Positions 37,061 to 49,316 of a stretch of DNA of 64,000 bases are shown piece after piece. The notes beneath the pieces are model-generated. The model worked only from the letters and a program-made list of their open reading frames with translations. It did no database searches and was not told the origin of the DNA. Position 1 is the stretch's first letter. Each line of letters begins with the position of its first letter. The stretch is taken from assembly GCA_024036415.1 (NCBI GenBank), contig JAMWET010004998.1, forward strand, positions 500,001 to 564,000, written 5' to 3'. This DNA comes from Prochilodus magdalenae. Its lineage: Eukaryota; Chordata; Actinopteri; Characiformes; Prochilodontidae. A program made the translations under genes and the position numbers.

Positions 37061-37679
37061 GTGTAAGACCTTCTGTCTGGCGTTGGAAGACCTCACCAAG
37101 TTAAGAGATTGCGTGGCTATATCTGTATCAGTTCTACAGAAATAAAAATGCTGATTGGGCTAATGTCCAGCCGTAGTTGAATAATGACAGTATTACTGTA
37201 GTACTTACACAACTCAGTATAACAGACAAGCATGGTGATTCCACTGAATAAAAATGCAAACTACAAACTGCAGACGTTGCATATTACCTCCACTTCCCAG
37301 AAATCATTAGACCTTCTCAGATGGCCAAGAAGGCCTTAAGGGTTCCTTCCTACTGACTGTCACACATATTCCAGTTTGTCATTTTCAAACCACTCCAAAA
37401 AAACACCAGCTAAGCATTTTAGTTATAGAACAAGTATGCACACTGCAGACATGCATTCCCCTGTGTACCATTTCAAGCTGCAGATTAGTTGTATGTCCTT
37501 CACTTCCTGCATTCTATATACCAGCGTAAAGAATCTACCTGATCTTCATTACAGCTGCTTAATCGCTTACCTTTGTTTACATGATGAAAATGGCAAGGGG
37601 GGTGTTGGGGGGGTGGCTATCCTTCATTTATTCGGAAGTGTTTGTGGATGAAGATGTCTCTTGGGGGGAATGAACAGCA
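37061..37679. other. Non-coding stretch
   Basis: Nothing recognised. A G-rich patch 'ggggggtgttgggggggtgg'-like lies near 37597-37617. Confidence 0.4.
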
Positions 37680-39120
37680 TGATTAAGATTACTGAGAGTA
37701 AACTGCATAGTGGCCATATTTTCCTATGTTTCCCTTAATAGCCATTCACTAACAGCTCGCTGGAAATATGTCTCACTTTCCAAAGCAGTGTTTTTTCATT
37801 AGTGCTGTGGTTGGTGGGCTGTCACGCGTCACAGCGAAGGTAAATGCTGAAGAAATTACTGTACATGTTTAAATGCTGCTGAGGCTTGCGAAGGCTGCTT
37901 GACTCTCTTTCTCAAACTTTCACAAAAGGACCATCTGGTTTTCTAATCCACCTCTTACTAATGAAGGTGACTCTCGGCTCCCAAATGGCAACATGTCTCT
38001 CTCTATAGAGGATCTGAGCCAGAAGTTTTGGTCTCTCTCGTATTCTGCTTTGCACATGTCAGCTTTTTTTCGGTGTCGCAAATTTCAATTAGGTATAACA
38101 AAGACTCCATGAGAGCTCCTTCTGGAGATTTCCTGCATCCTCCTCTTTTCCCCAGTGGAATATGTTCATATTTCTTTTAAAGCCTGACTCAAGGGAAGCA
38201 TGTACATAAAAAAAAAAAGAAAACCTTTGAGCATCCATCGTGACTGATGTGAACTGTCACAAAGCCTGTCTGCCATTAAGTTCGATTGGCCTCTGTGTAG
38301 TGCTACTGCCCAGCGCGGTTAAATGCCATCTGGCATCAGGCAGCATTAGTGATGCCACATTACACCAGGTGTGACATAAATATTTCACTCGTCCAGGTGG
38401 GCAAATCTGCTTTTTTTGCAGTTCACTGATTCAATGAATTTGCCAGTTTGGCAGAGAGGTCCAGAGAGATAATTAGCAGCTTTATAGACATAAGATATTT
38501 ATTTAATCTCTTGTTTACTCTGAAGGAGACGCATTGATAGAATTCATAGGATTTCTCTAGATGACAGATAAAAGCTGCTTTCATGACGCTGATGGTGATG
38601 CAACTGCTTCTGAGGCAGAGTAGGAGCTCAGCACATCGGTTTGAGCATCTCAGCCTCCTGATTGGTGATTAAACTAAAACAAAGAGCAGTTTCTCGCTGC
38701 CCCTTTGGCCCATGCTGGCACTGTAAGGCCACTAACATGGATCTTTTTATATGCCTGTGGCTGCTGTGCAGCTGCTCTCCTCCCATTAGGAGTTCCCCTT
38801 TTTTGGCAGGTGTCACCGGCCGCCAGATGCATCACAGAGACCTGTCGCATCATTAAGCCTCGAGCGCATTGCTGTGGACAGAGAAAAAACAGGCACTGGC
38901 AGCACTAATCCCGCTGCTAACCTGTCCAGATGAATAATACATCGGCCTGCCAGACAAATGTTAAACAAAGCAGGAGCAGACTACGGCTCACTGCAGGAGA
39001 GGGTCAGAGATCGACTTCTCTTTGTCAGCTGGAGTAAGCAGAAAGCCTCTTCCTTTTCCCAGAGCTTGAGGATCCTCTGGAGGCACATACGGTTTATGAT
39101 GATCTGATACTCGACTTGGA
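37680..39120. promoter_or_regulatory. Extended repeat-free block, possible enhancer cluster
   Basis: About 1.4 kb without recognisable transposons or microsatellites. It contains many motif-like words: 'gcaaatttcaattaggtata', 'cagagagataattagcagct', 'attggtgattaaac', 'cagacaaatgttaaacaaag' and 'ggcatcaggcagcattagtg'. The texture resembles arrays of conserved vertebrate non-coding elements near developmental genes. The short open frames at 38628-38908 are not convincing exons. Function is inferred. Confidence 0.32.
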
Positions 39121-39309
39121 CACTAAAGCGCAGCAACCTGTAGATCCTTAGGTATCTTTATTTGTGTGTTGATTTCAGCAAGGAATTTAGCATTCTAGTT
39201 ACTCTGGATTAACTGGGTTTCTACAGTCACATGGCTTTACTGCTTTCATAACAAAAGCAAAACCCTTCTTAATGTAATGTAATGAAATGGAATGTTGCAT
39301 TAATATTTA

Positions 39310-39420
39310 CAGCAGGAACTTTTTTTGTTTTCAGAACGTTCTTTCTAAAGGTAGGAGAACACTCTCTAAAAACATTCTATCATTTTTCCACAGTTTTTGC
39401 TTAACAAGCTCATATAAGCA
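39310..39420. mobile_element. GAACGTTCT-type repeat relic
   Basis: 'cagaacgttctttctaaagg' followed by 'aacactctctaaaaacattc' resembles an abundant teleost non-autonomous element rich in AACGTTCT words. It is too short and decayed for a firm class. Confidence 0.4.
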
Positions 39421-40320
39421 GACTACAGGTAAAAAGAAAACAAGTAAAATGTAGGACATGTGCCTTTTTTTGCCACGGTACTGTGAGTGTGGTCTTCCAC
39501 ATACTTAATCACATACATAACGTAATCACATACCAGCTTCGGGGAATGAAATAAAACCAAGACCATATTCCAGATGATCAGCAGATAGCATATATCTGAA
39601 TTCCATGTTCCCCAGTGACACATTTTCATATCTCTGAGCTTCATAATTTTGACTAATTTACTGTCACCGTAGGTCTTACTGCAGGTTAGTTATTAAGAGC
39701 TGTTATTGCATTTTCTGTTGCTTGAGGGGAGAAGTAGTGCTGAGAAACCGCTGTGACTATGTTAACTGTTTTGCAAATAGTCAGTTAGCTCATTAACTAG
39801 ATCACTGGAGTACCGGTGTGACTAGAATTGGATGCCTTGTTATGTGTCAGAATAAGGAGTTGAAAACATTTCATAAGATCCCTTCATTTCGCCTTCATCC
39901 CACCTCTGCTTCACATAGCTGATAATGCCTTTCAGCAAAACCTGTCCTATCTTGGGTAAAACGGTATATTCAGGGCAAACACATCAAGACATCAAGTTGT
40001 GTACAGATCCAAGCAGAACTGATATGTGAGCACAATATTAAAGGAAAAGTTAGCATGATTTATCACTTACCCCAGAAGCAGTCAATCAGCCGAGACATGT
40101 CTGAGTTTGTAAAGTGACACTTTTGAAAAAATATCTTGTTTTTGTATTTATTCAGTATGTTTTTGTCTCTTTTTGCTTTTCATTGAAGTGAGTTAATTTG
40201 AATGTGTAATTTAAAATAAAATTTTAATTATTTAGTCATTTTAATAATTGTTTGAATAAAATAAACAGCTAAGATAAACATTTAAAAGTTAGTCTGAAAA
40301 TCAGTGGGTAACTTTAAGTG
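39421..40320. other. Non-coding stretch left of the nested insertion
   Basis: AT-rich, no recognisable gene. Confidence 0.4.
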
Positions 40321-41940
40321 CAGTGGTGGACAGCTATGCAGTAAATCTATCTGGTTATTGTACTTCAGTAGTTTTCTTTTTCGTTCTTCACTTAAGTATT
40401 TCCATTGAAGGGTGACTTCTTACTTTAACTCCTACTTTAACTACGTTTCAAACTCAAATAACTTTTTATTTTATTACATTATGCGACCTCTTTTGATGTG
40501 TGCATGGAAACAAAAGAAGCATGAAGTCAGCACACCAATTAGGCTACAGTGTGCACTTTGTTTTAAGCCTGCTTTGACCTGTTGAAAAGAGCTTGGATCT
40601 AGCTAAGGGCTGCTGTTCTCCTTCAGTGTTTTGTGCTTATAATCATTTGAATAGAGGTCAGTTATATCACTAATTAATGACCTCTATTAAAAGACTGGTG
40701 GACTGAGAGACACTAGAGTCTCTTCACCTAAACTGTTAATTAAGAGTCGTGTTCCAGAAATGATAGTAGAACATTAGAGCCTTAATAAATCATGCTACTT
40801 TTACTTTAAATACTTGAAGGTAAATACTTTAGTACTTTTAGCACAAAAAAGTACTTTCAGTCTAAAGGCAGGAACTTATCCTTGGGTATCTCTACCTCAA
40901 CTACAAGTCCACTTGTAGACTATCAGAGATCAGCAAAGCAGCACACACCACTGCTTATTCATCAGAGGGCAGTAGAAAGAGTGAACACTAGAGAGTGAAA
41001 TACATTTCTTGGAGTAAGCATCACTGAAGATCTCAGCTGATCCAACACAACTGGTCAAAAAAGCACAACAACGGCTGCATTTCCTGCGAAGGCTAAAGAA
41101 AACTGGCATGCCAGCCAGAATTCTGAGGAACTTCTACAGGGGCATAATTGTAAGTATTCTCACCAGCTCCATCATAGTCTGGTTTGGAAACTGCAACTGG
41201 TGGTCAAGACAGCCCAGTTCATCACAGTAACAGCCCTTTCACCACTAGAGGACATTTACCACTCCAGAGTCCTCAGGAGGGCCCACAAGATCATCAAGGA
41301 CGAAGCTCATCCTCAACACAACCTTTTCACACTTCTCCCATCTGGCAGATGATACAGGAGCTTGAAATCAAGGACCACCAGACTACAGAACAGTTTCTAC
41401 CCCCAGGCCATCAGAGCTCTGAACACCTCACTTCCTCCAACAACCATTCTACCCCATGCTCCTCTGTCACAAGCTTCTGCCCAATCCTGAGTAGCCCATG
41501 CTCAGTCCTCTCACCTATGAGATGACCACCAGAACAGAACTGCTTAACTTCTTAACTTTTAACAGACTGCTTAACTGCACAGACTGCACTTTTTGCACAT
41601 ACCCTGGTGATTCAGTTTATCACTTCTCTATAAGCACCAGTATTATTCTATTGCACAGTTCTGTCATTTGCACTTATGCTGCAAACCGTACATATGTTCT
41701 GCTCCTATACCTTTCAAACTTATACAGCACATATTGCACATTTCCTTAATTTATATACATACACACATGTATTTTTCTTCTCTCTAGTCTTTTCTTTCTT
41801 ATTTAGTACCTAGTATTTATATTGTAATTGTTTAGTTCTTGAAGTCCGGGAGCAAGCGCAGTGAAAGAATTTCATTGTACAGTGCAACTGCTTGTTTCTC
41901 TGTGCATATGACAATAAACGATAAATTTCGTCCACCACTG
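40321..41940. mobile_element. hAT-like MITE carrying an inserted LINE
   Basis: The outer ends are a perfect 11-bp inverted repeat: cagtggtggac at 40321-40331 and gtccaccactg at 41930-41940. The left body (40322-40912) has the 'tacttcagtagttttc', 'acttaagtatttcc', 'ttacttttactttaaatact' and 'gtacttttagcac' words of a very common fish non-autonomous element, itself rich in ACTTTTACTT motifs. Removing the LINE at 40913-41929 leaves a unit of about 600 bp. No clean 8-bp target duplication is visible outside the ends. Confidence 0.75.
40913..41929 (+). mobile_element. 5'-truncated LINE (CR1/L2/Jockey-like) inserted in the MITE
   Basis: The plus-strand translation in shifting frames matches the C-terminal end of a LINE reverse transcriptase ORF. 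The blocks run 'ISEDLS', 'KKAQQRLHFLRRL', 'MPARILRNFYRG', 'SILTSSIIVWFGN', 'LEDIYHSRVLRRAHKI', 'LLPSGR' and 'RSLKSRTTRLQNSFYP'. A 3' untranslated region with 'agaatttcattgta' follows, and then 'gacaataaacgataaa' at the tail. The 6-bp word gtccac occurs on both sides (40907-40912 and 41930-41935), consistent with a short target duplication. Frameshifts at several points make it inactive. Confidence 0.85.
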
Positions 41941-42179
41941 ATGTTGTGTGTGTACAACAGTTGACTACTGAAACATTTGGCAATGTTAGAATTGTTTTGC
42001 TAGTCACAAAATTATTTGTTTTAATAAAATAAACCTTTAAATTACGTATGAATGTATCCGTTCCAACAACTGTAATCCAACACGTCAATCCAATAAGAAA
42101 CTTTTGCAGTGCTGTGATTATAAGGGGTGCACTGTGAATTAATAAATGACTGGATACAAAGTAAGCGGATAGATTCAAA

Positions 42180-42720
42180 CATTTGGGCGAGAAACTCTTT
42201 CTTGTCTGTTTAAAGCACAACCCAACCAGGCAGCTCACGCTGTTCCAAGCAGCAGGGGCCTTCCCTCCTCTTTCATATTTGCAAGATGATGGCACCACTT
42301 TCCTGCTGTCCCCCTGGCTGTCCATGGCCCATCTAATTAGCCTGTTCATTTTTACAAACACAAAGAAGGAGAAAAGAGTCTGAGTGTGCAAGCGGGAAAA
42401 ATGATATTCAAAATAGGTCATGTTAAATAGACCAGAGGAGGATTAGGATTAAAAAGGCCTGATTAGCCTGTACATGGTCACTGCAGCCCAGCGTGCTGTG
42501 TCTTTGGCCAGGCCTGGCCCAGGCTGGTTTTGTCGTCTTGCCTGTGGCTTTAATGGGGCTGTTGTAAGTGCTCGGCTAAACTGGCGTTAGCAGCTGGACT
42601 CGGAATCATCGTGGACTTGCTGATGTTTGTAATTAACTCCCTGTTGTATAATCAGACAGCTAATGATCATGCTAAATTTGTCAGTAATGATTTGGACCGG
42701 TCAGTCTGAGCAGCAGGACT
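42180..42720. promoter_or_regulatory. Possible conserved non-coding block
   Basis: About 540 bp of repeat-free, GC-richer DNA with 'gcccatctaattagcctg', 'gcctgattagcctgtac', 'gtttgtaattaactccctgt' and 'cagacagctaatgatcat'. Several TAAT-core sites fall in unique sequence. A 203-codon minus-strand frame crosses the left part but also runs through the LINE tail and is rejected as a gene. Confidence 0.3.
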
Positions 42721-43310
42721 GAGAATTTGGATGCAGATACATGCAGGGTATCAGTGGATATGCTTCACCATCAAAACCTCTTTTAACCTTTCTAGTAATA
42801 AGCCGGTAAGTAAGTGAATAATACAGATCTTTTTTTAAAATTGCATTTTTACTACTTTTGAGCAAGGATGGATTTTGCAAAAAAAATAAGCATTCATTAT
42901 TAAGTCTCAAGACAAGTGCTTTTTGCCAATTTGCTCAGAAACAGCAGTAACCACTTACCACTGCTCTTCATATTAATGCTTTCCCTGCAGTCATCTGTTC
43001 TTTCAGATAACCCATCCTCGTCTGGAGAACGAATCTCATTAGACGGCCTGTCTGTGAAGCGGATATGATAAAAGTGATCCAGCTGAGACTGCTTGGCAAG
43101 TAGTCACTACCGCTAGTAGTGTGTTTCATGGAAGGCCTTGTCATGACCAGTCAACAGTGGTTTAGGTGTGTCACATTGTGGTAAACAAATAGTACCTGAG
43201 GCACCTATGCTTCACATTCCATTTCAAATCCATCGGCATTAATATGGAGTTGGCTCTCCTTTTTGAGATTTTCCATAAGATTTTGGAGTGTGTCAGTCAT
43301 TGACGACAGG

Positions 43311-43365
43311 GCCACCAACCAAAACTATCCAGCCAACAGCATCCACTGTGACTAATGATAAAACA
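43311..43365. mobile_element. Fragment of the palindromic element (centre)
   Basis: 'ccaccaaccaaaactatcca' followed by 'gccaacagcatccactgtga' matches the central part of the element at 36.6 and 61.8 kb as I remember it. No flanking arm remains. Confidence 0.55.
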
Positions 43366-43825
43366 GAGGATCATAACAAATCTCCTAACACACTTATATG
43401 TATAATTTTATATTAATAATGAATCTCTGTTTGAAAAATGAGCAGGCTACATGTTCATAACATATACGTAGGCTTGAGGCTATGCTACACAATGACTTGC
43501 CTAAAGCTGCCAGAAGTGCTGCGCCTCTGAGGGGTCCTTTAAATCGTTTTTTGATTTTTTTGAGTTCTGTATATTGACCCGAGGTAGCTGTGCTATGCAC
43601 GACATAACTAAATGTGCCTGGGTTCAGTTTATTTGGCCTGCTGTTTTGCCCTGTGTTGTCGCTCTGAGAGAGTAGGTAACTAAACTTAAAATAGGTCAGT
43701 TTTTTTAAATTTATTGATTTCTTTTCTTTGGCGCCGTCCGTGTTCAGTTTCTCCCTTTTAGCACGCAGCCATTCTGTCCCTGTGTATATCTGTTTGTCTT
43801 AATGTCTTAGTATTTTGGAGTGCAT

Positions 43826-43848
43826 TAAAATAAATAAATAAATAAATA
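43826..43848. repeat. (AAAT)n short microsatellite
   Basis: About five tandem aaat units. Confidence 0.9.
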
Positions 43849-43849
43849 A

Positions 43850-44984
43850 CGCCAGTAAAGCTGCATATGGTGTTGTAGTACTCTGGTTTGCACGCCACAT
43901 AATCGCACACGTTACTGACCCCCAAATGATTACCCCTAGACTACTAGCGGTTTTGTAACAATGAGCACCTCCAAAAATTCCTATAACAGGATATGACAGA
44001 ATATTTACACACATATCTGTTCCCACATAATTATTTTGTAACCTGAGGTTAATTTTGTTGCTTGCTTGAGAACCCCAGTAATGATCACATCAGCCTACCA
44101 CCCCATGTAAAATACAGTCCAAAGAGGGCTTTAGACCAATATCTTTCCTCCGCCAAACTTTACCATTGATTGAGTTTTACATTAGTGATTGAGTTTTTCA
44201 TTAGTGTGCAGTATGACCCTCTCTGCTGCCAGCGTGTGTGTATGAAGTTTCTATGGCGATGTGCTTGATTTATACAGCTGTTAGCAGAGGGTGTGGCTGA
44301 ATCCCCTGAACTCAGTAATGGCAGTGGTGCTTAACTACATAAGCTCACTGGACAAAAAATAAGTCACCTGTGATCGTTGTGTAATACCTTAACGAGCATG
44401 GCATCGATTTGGCATTGACTGGATGTAAGTCACGTTACTGTACAGCCACTCCTGCATTAAAGAATTGTGCAGTCCCTGGCACAAGTCTTAGGAATTTCCT
44501 GTAGACTGGGATTTTTGCCACTGCTGCTAGACCCAAATTACCATATGCTTCCATACACCTGCAAATTCAGCTACTACCTTCATACTGCAGTCTTTGGCAC
44601 GCCCAAATGCAATCACTCCTTTTTGCCAATTATTAACATCTGCTTTGTTACCCATCCACACTTTGAACAAGACAATAAATGCCCTGTACCACCTCTTCCC
44701 AATCTATGAATCCCGCCACACACCCCACAGGTATTTATAGACCGATCATCCTTGTGGGAGGAGCCTAAAGGTACTACCACCTTAAAGATGCAAGGTGTAA
44801 TTTTTTTGTCCGGTAGGAATATCTTTGGCTTGATTATGGGCACAGAAGTAATGGTTTGGTAACATGAACCATGAGCTCAGTTTTTGTTACATCTATGTAT
44901 CTGAGAGAGAAATATGCATGGCATTTATTTTCAGTCTCATGTGTTCCCCAGTTCTTCATCACTAACTAACTACCTTGCCCCCCC
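43850..44984. other. Non-coding stretch
   Basis: No recognisable exon or repeat. Short open frames only. Confidence 0.4.
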
Positions 44985-45470
44985 TCCGAATCCTTATTAG
45001 CAGTCAGCTGCATGCGAGTGATATTTAATTGCTGAAATATGTCAGGATGTAATTATTGCAATCATCTCCATTAAAACCGTCTGCTTCTCAGAGAGAGAGA
45101 GAGGGAGAAAAAAGGCTCAATGACACACTGATGATTCTACAGCTGTCAAAACATGTTTCATTTGCCAGATCTCCAATTTCACTCTCCCTCTTCCATTAAG
45201 CATTGAATTAAACTGGGGCCTGTAAGGTTAACCGGATTGGCCATTGTACAACTTCAGCTTTTTTTTCCCTGAAACAACACACGCCTAATTCACACCACGT
45301 TACGGCCAGCTTTAACAAAAGACATTACAGATGGCATCAGGTATCATCTCAAGCATGTGTGTCTTATTAGCAGGAAGACAGACTGTAGATGGAGGTGTTT
45401 AAGCATATCCTTATTTCACGGCTGATACTGTGAAGAGTGTTGGCAGCTCGATTGGAACAAAAATATGGGT
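44985..45470. promoter_or_regulatory. Possible conserved non-coding block
   Basis: Repeat-free apart from a short GAGA run at 45089-45106. It contains 'gcagtcagctgcatgcga', 'gatatttaattgctgaaata', 'ggatgtaattattgcaatca' and 'ctacagctgtcaaaac'. E-box and homeodomain-type cores are close together. Inferred only. Confidence 0.28.
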
Positions 45471-47690
45471 CTAAAGGGGGTCCTTGAGGATTGCTTCAGG
45501 GACTGCCGTTTTAACGGACCCTCTTATAAGTCGAGATGGCCACTCCACTGTATGGATGAGAGCTGTCACTGGCTTCCAGGAGGGAAATATACCTTCATTT
45601 ATCTTTTTCTGTCATTTCTCAGAATTTATAACCTTCACTGCACACAGGAAACAATGCCTGCACTATGAAAGTGCTCTACTACAGTAGAGACTTTACAACA
45701 AGGTGGAGAGATGCATTACAGTTTCACCCTGGAGCGTGTGTGTGTCATCGGAGACAGATTGGGTCCATGACCTCTCTGTCCTCTGCATTGTGGCATGTGC
45801 TTAAATAAAAACCTGTATAATAGCAGCTTGAAATGTTTGACACTAAACTAAAACAAAATCATTCATCCTGTTAGGTCAGCCATGGCATATCTGCCACACA
45901 AAATCTTTTTTTGCTTGTAGGTTATTGAAACAAGACGAAAGTGCAGATTCATCACTTTTTTTTTTTTCTTAAAAATTGTACTAAAAACTAATTTAGTATC
46001 GATTTTATGTAGTAACTTGTCTGGTATTGCTCATATCACAATCAGCGCCAGTATTAGCTAATGCTGAGCTATTCTTTGTTGTCTGATTGTAAAACATGTG
46101 TTGTCAGATTATGGACACCTTAAAAAGGTATTCTGCTAATTTTTTTCAAAATTGATGCATAATACCTAGATCTAACCAAATATGTAGACAAACACAAAGT
46201 CACTCAGAGCAGTCCGATATGTTTCCTTATCAAGTAATAAGATCCGATCATCTGAAGCATTTAATGCCTCTAAAAGCTACATCACAGAATGTTATTACAG
46301 ATAACAGGTGCGTGCAGATACCGTCCGGCTGAGGCCAGAGGCATTGTTTGATGATTATTTACGGTTTGAGATGAGCTTGTGGCCTAAAAAAATATTAGAT
46401 GGTTAAGATAAACTGGGTGTCATAAAGCAAAATAGTAGCTTAAAAATGTTTTTTTATATCCATCACTATTACAGATATTAACATTACAACTAATAACCCA
46501 TTTAGACACGTTTAAGTTTACTGGTCACATTGTACAACAAACAAAATGATTCATAATAATAGACATCATAACCCCTGGTTACTATTTCCACCTCTGTGAG
46601 GGAAAAAAATATTTTCACAACAACGCACCAGTTCACATTAAATCATTCTGAATGTGTTTTCACATCTCAGCAGTTTGATTATGCAGCAGTTTTTAAACAG
46701 CAGTGGTTTCTCATTTATCAACACTTTGTGCCTGTAAGTGCGGCTAATCTACTTTGCAGCTTATCTACTAAGGACAACGCAAATTGCACAGGCGAAGCTT
46801 TCCAATTAATATAGGAGCAGTGCAATATAACCAGATGTTTGGCTCCCATGCTTCTTGAATGCAAGCTTGTTTTCTACAGCACTAAACGGAACATAAAAAG
46901 CACTTTAAGAAGTGAGTTTATATGTTTATGTAAAGTATAGCAGTGCTTGGCTTGCCACAGCCATAGCATGTTTCATCATCCTGATTCTAATTTTAACTTA
47001 TTAGGTTGGAATAATGACTTAGACTAGTCAAAATGATGACTGACAGCTAAAGGAGAAGGTATTAGACTTTGAGAGTATGAGTGATTATTTCATCATGATA
47101 TCTTCAATGATTCAACATCATTATTAGTTTGAGGCCATAATTAATTATTCTTTCTTTCTGGTTCCATTCATCATTTATTGGGGATGAGCTGAACTGAAAT
47201 CCTTGTTTAATTTCCCAGAGAGCTTCCTGCTCAATTGGGAACAGAACTGATTGGGAGAAGAATCATTATCTAGACAAACTCTGCTCACAGATTATTTTGA
47301 TGAGTGTAAAATACTGCAACATTTTTAGGAAACTCCCATTTAAAAAAGCATTGCTCTTCTAGAACAAACTGGTTTAGTTGTAGTATTGTCTTCAGATTAA
47401 GAATATATACGGAGCATTCAGTTAACCAAATGTTGGAAATAAATGAACTCTTATCAATAACATGCTTCATTATTATGCAAATTATTATTGTATAAGCATA
47501 TGCAATGAGGCAAAATGTCAAAAGAACAGTTTCACCTTCTCTGTCTTTTGCATTACAGCCACAAAATGTTAGTAAATCTGGCCCGGCATTGTATTACTAA
47601 ACAAACAAACTTAGACACTGTTACATGCTGTTGAGAACCTGATAGCACACACTCACTAACCAAAGGTCTCCACACAAACGGCCCACTCAC
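45471..47690. other. Non-coding stretch, presumed intron or intergenic
   Basis: No known repeat or exon was recognised. If the exon at 47691-47856 is genuine, this lies downstream of it on the minus strand and would be intronic. Confidence 0.35.
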
Positions 47691-47856
47691 CTTCTAGGGT
47701 GAGCTCTAAAGGCTGAGATCCTGAGAGAGAGAGAGATTTCACATATGTCAGGCTCCTCAGCTCGGCGTGATTGATTTCCAGTGGAAATAAAAACAGCAAA
47801 ACTGCAGGGCAGGTGAAGTTCACGTCAGCTTCACATCTGTAGCGTAATGGAAGTGT
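47691..47856 (-). CDS. Candidate internal coding exon, product unknown
   Basis: This is the only stretch in the window that looks like a vertebrate exon. On the minus strand it is preceded by a pyrimidine-rich acceptor (ccacttttgccttcacag, with a possible branch site cactaag upstream). It is followed by a near-consensus donor (gaag|gtgagt). The 166-nt exon enters in phase 0 and leaves in phase 1, with no stop. It encodes 55 residues beginning TLPLRYRCEADVNFTC, then a hydrophobic 'AVLLFLFPLEI' stretch and a Ser/Leu-rich end. Two cysteines and an NFT glycosylation motif suggest an extracellular or lumenal region, but I do not recognise the family. A second acceptor-like ctctctctcag inside could instead give a 30-nt exon at 47691-47720. 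It could also be a chance frame. Confidence 0.42.
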
Positions 47857-49079
47857 CTGTGAAGGCAAAAGTGGTGTGTCTTAGTGTGTGTGTGTGCGCT
47901 GGGTTACTATGCGTGTGTGGGCAGCCCAGTGTGTACGAGTGTGTGTGTGTGTGTGGGGGGGTTGAGAAGACATAACGCAGCAAGGCTCTTCACTGTCCAC
48001 ACAGGCAGTCACCTCTTCCCTAATTGAGAATAGCAGTAATTAAAGTAAATTGACTCTGCCTAGTCATCTGTTTAATTGCGTGCTAAAGAATTGAGTTTTT
48101 CATCTTTTAAAAGTGTAACAGACGTAGTGTAGAATTCTTTAGGAAATGAATTCAAAACTCCCACATGCATCCCTTCTTTAAACATTATCTAACCTTAACA
48201 CTTTAAATAAATCCCAGTGATTTAATGATGAAAGTTGACATTTCCATTTAATGTTAGCATCATTTTTACAGTTTATACAATCTGTTTACGTCTGCTAATG
48301 AAGTCAAATTTTAGCTTAAGCTCTAAAAACATTTCAAATGCAGGGCTGCATCATACAGATGTAGAGACATTAGATATTCATAAGTACAAAGTTATAGATA
48401 TGTATTTTGTATGCATTATATGTACTTTCAGCTACTCATGTGTGTCTCCAACAAATAAATTGACTGCTTTCCTGCTGCTCTGAATCCCAGACAAAACTCC
48501 ATATGCATGAGTGTACTGCTAGCTGCTGTGACATTTAAGTTTGAACTGAAAAATAGGGAACAAGATGCTCGACAGGCAGCCTGAGTTGTCCGCATAACTG
48601 ATGCACCATATGCAACAAGAAGCTGACTTCAGCTTCGGTGGCGGCTGGGAGGGGTACTGTAATGAGGTCCCAAATTTACGTAAAAAGCTGAGCCAAGTCC
48701 TTACAGCTTGTTGAATCCTTTAATCCCACAAAAACTGACTGAGCTGTCTTACTTCAGTCTGTTGGATGATAAGCACTCCAGATACCCAAATGTATGTGCA
48801 CAAGCACTAATAAGTGTCTTTGTATACACCCCTTTTAACATTCGATTATGTGCAGTCATGGTCTTCGTGAGATAAATCATCTGCTCAGTGGATGAATGGC
48901 CAGTTTGTTAGGTACACCTATCTTGTACGTACACTCACTGGACATTGCATGTGGTACTCCTGTTAAATCACTGATTAAATATGTCTGATTATTTAAAATA
49001 TCTTCTGTACTGTTGTTTACAGTATATAGCTACACATTACTATCATCTGGCTTTCTGATTGAACAGTTTTAGATGACTT
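47857..49079. other. Non-coding stretch with GT-rich patch
   Basis: A TG-rich patch (47881-47960) lies just upstream of the exon's acceptor on the minus strand. A short segment at about 48897-48945 ('cagtttgttaggtacaccta') resembles a common fish repeat end. Otherwise nothing was recognised. Confidence 0.4.
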
Positions 49080-49316
49080 GTGAATATGGAAATACACAGC
49101 TGCACTGTTCTCCTGCACTGTAATATTTATGCTTTATGTTTTTATTATTTTACATACGCTCTTCATGGTAATGATACTTTCCCACTCATACTTATAGTAT
49201 TATTATTATTAGAGTACTTCTTTTTTTATTTATGTACATGGTCTATTATTGTATTATTGTTCTTTACTGTACTTGGGCTGCTGCAATATGTGACTTTCCC
49301 TCTGGGATTAATAAAG

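Noticed and set aside
41810..42421. 203-codon minus-strand open frame, the longest in the window
   Set aside because: It runs through the antisense of a LINE tail, across the MITE terminal repeat and into unique DNA. No splice sites or recognisable domain were seen, so it is a chance frame.
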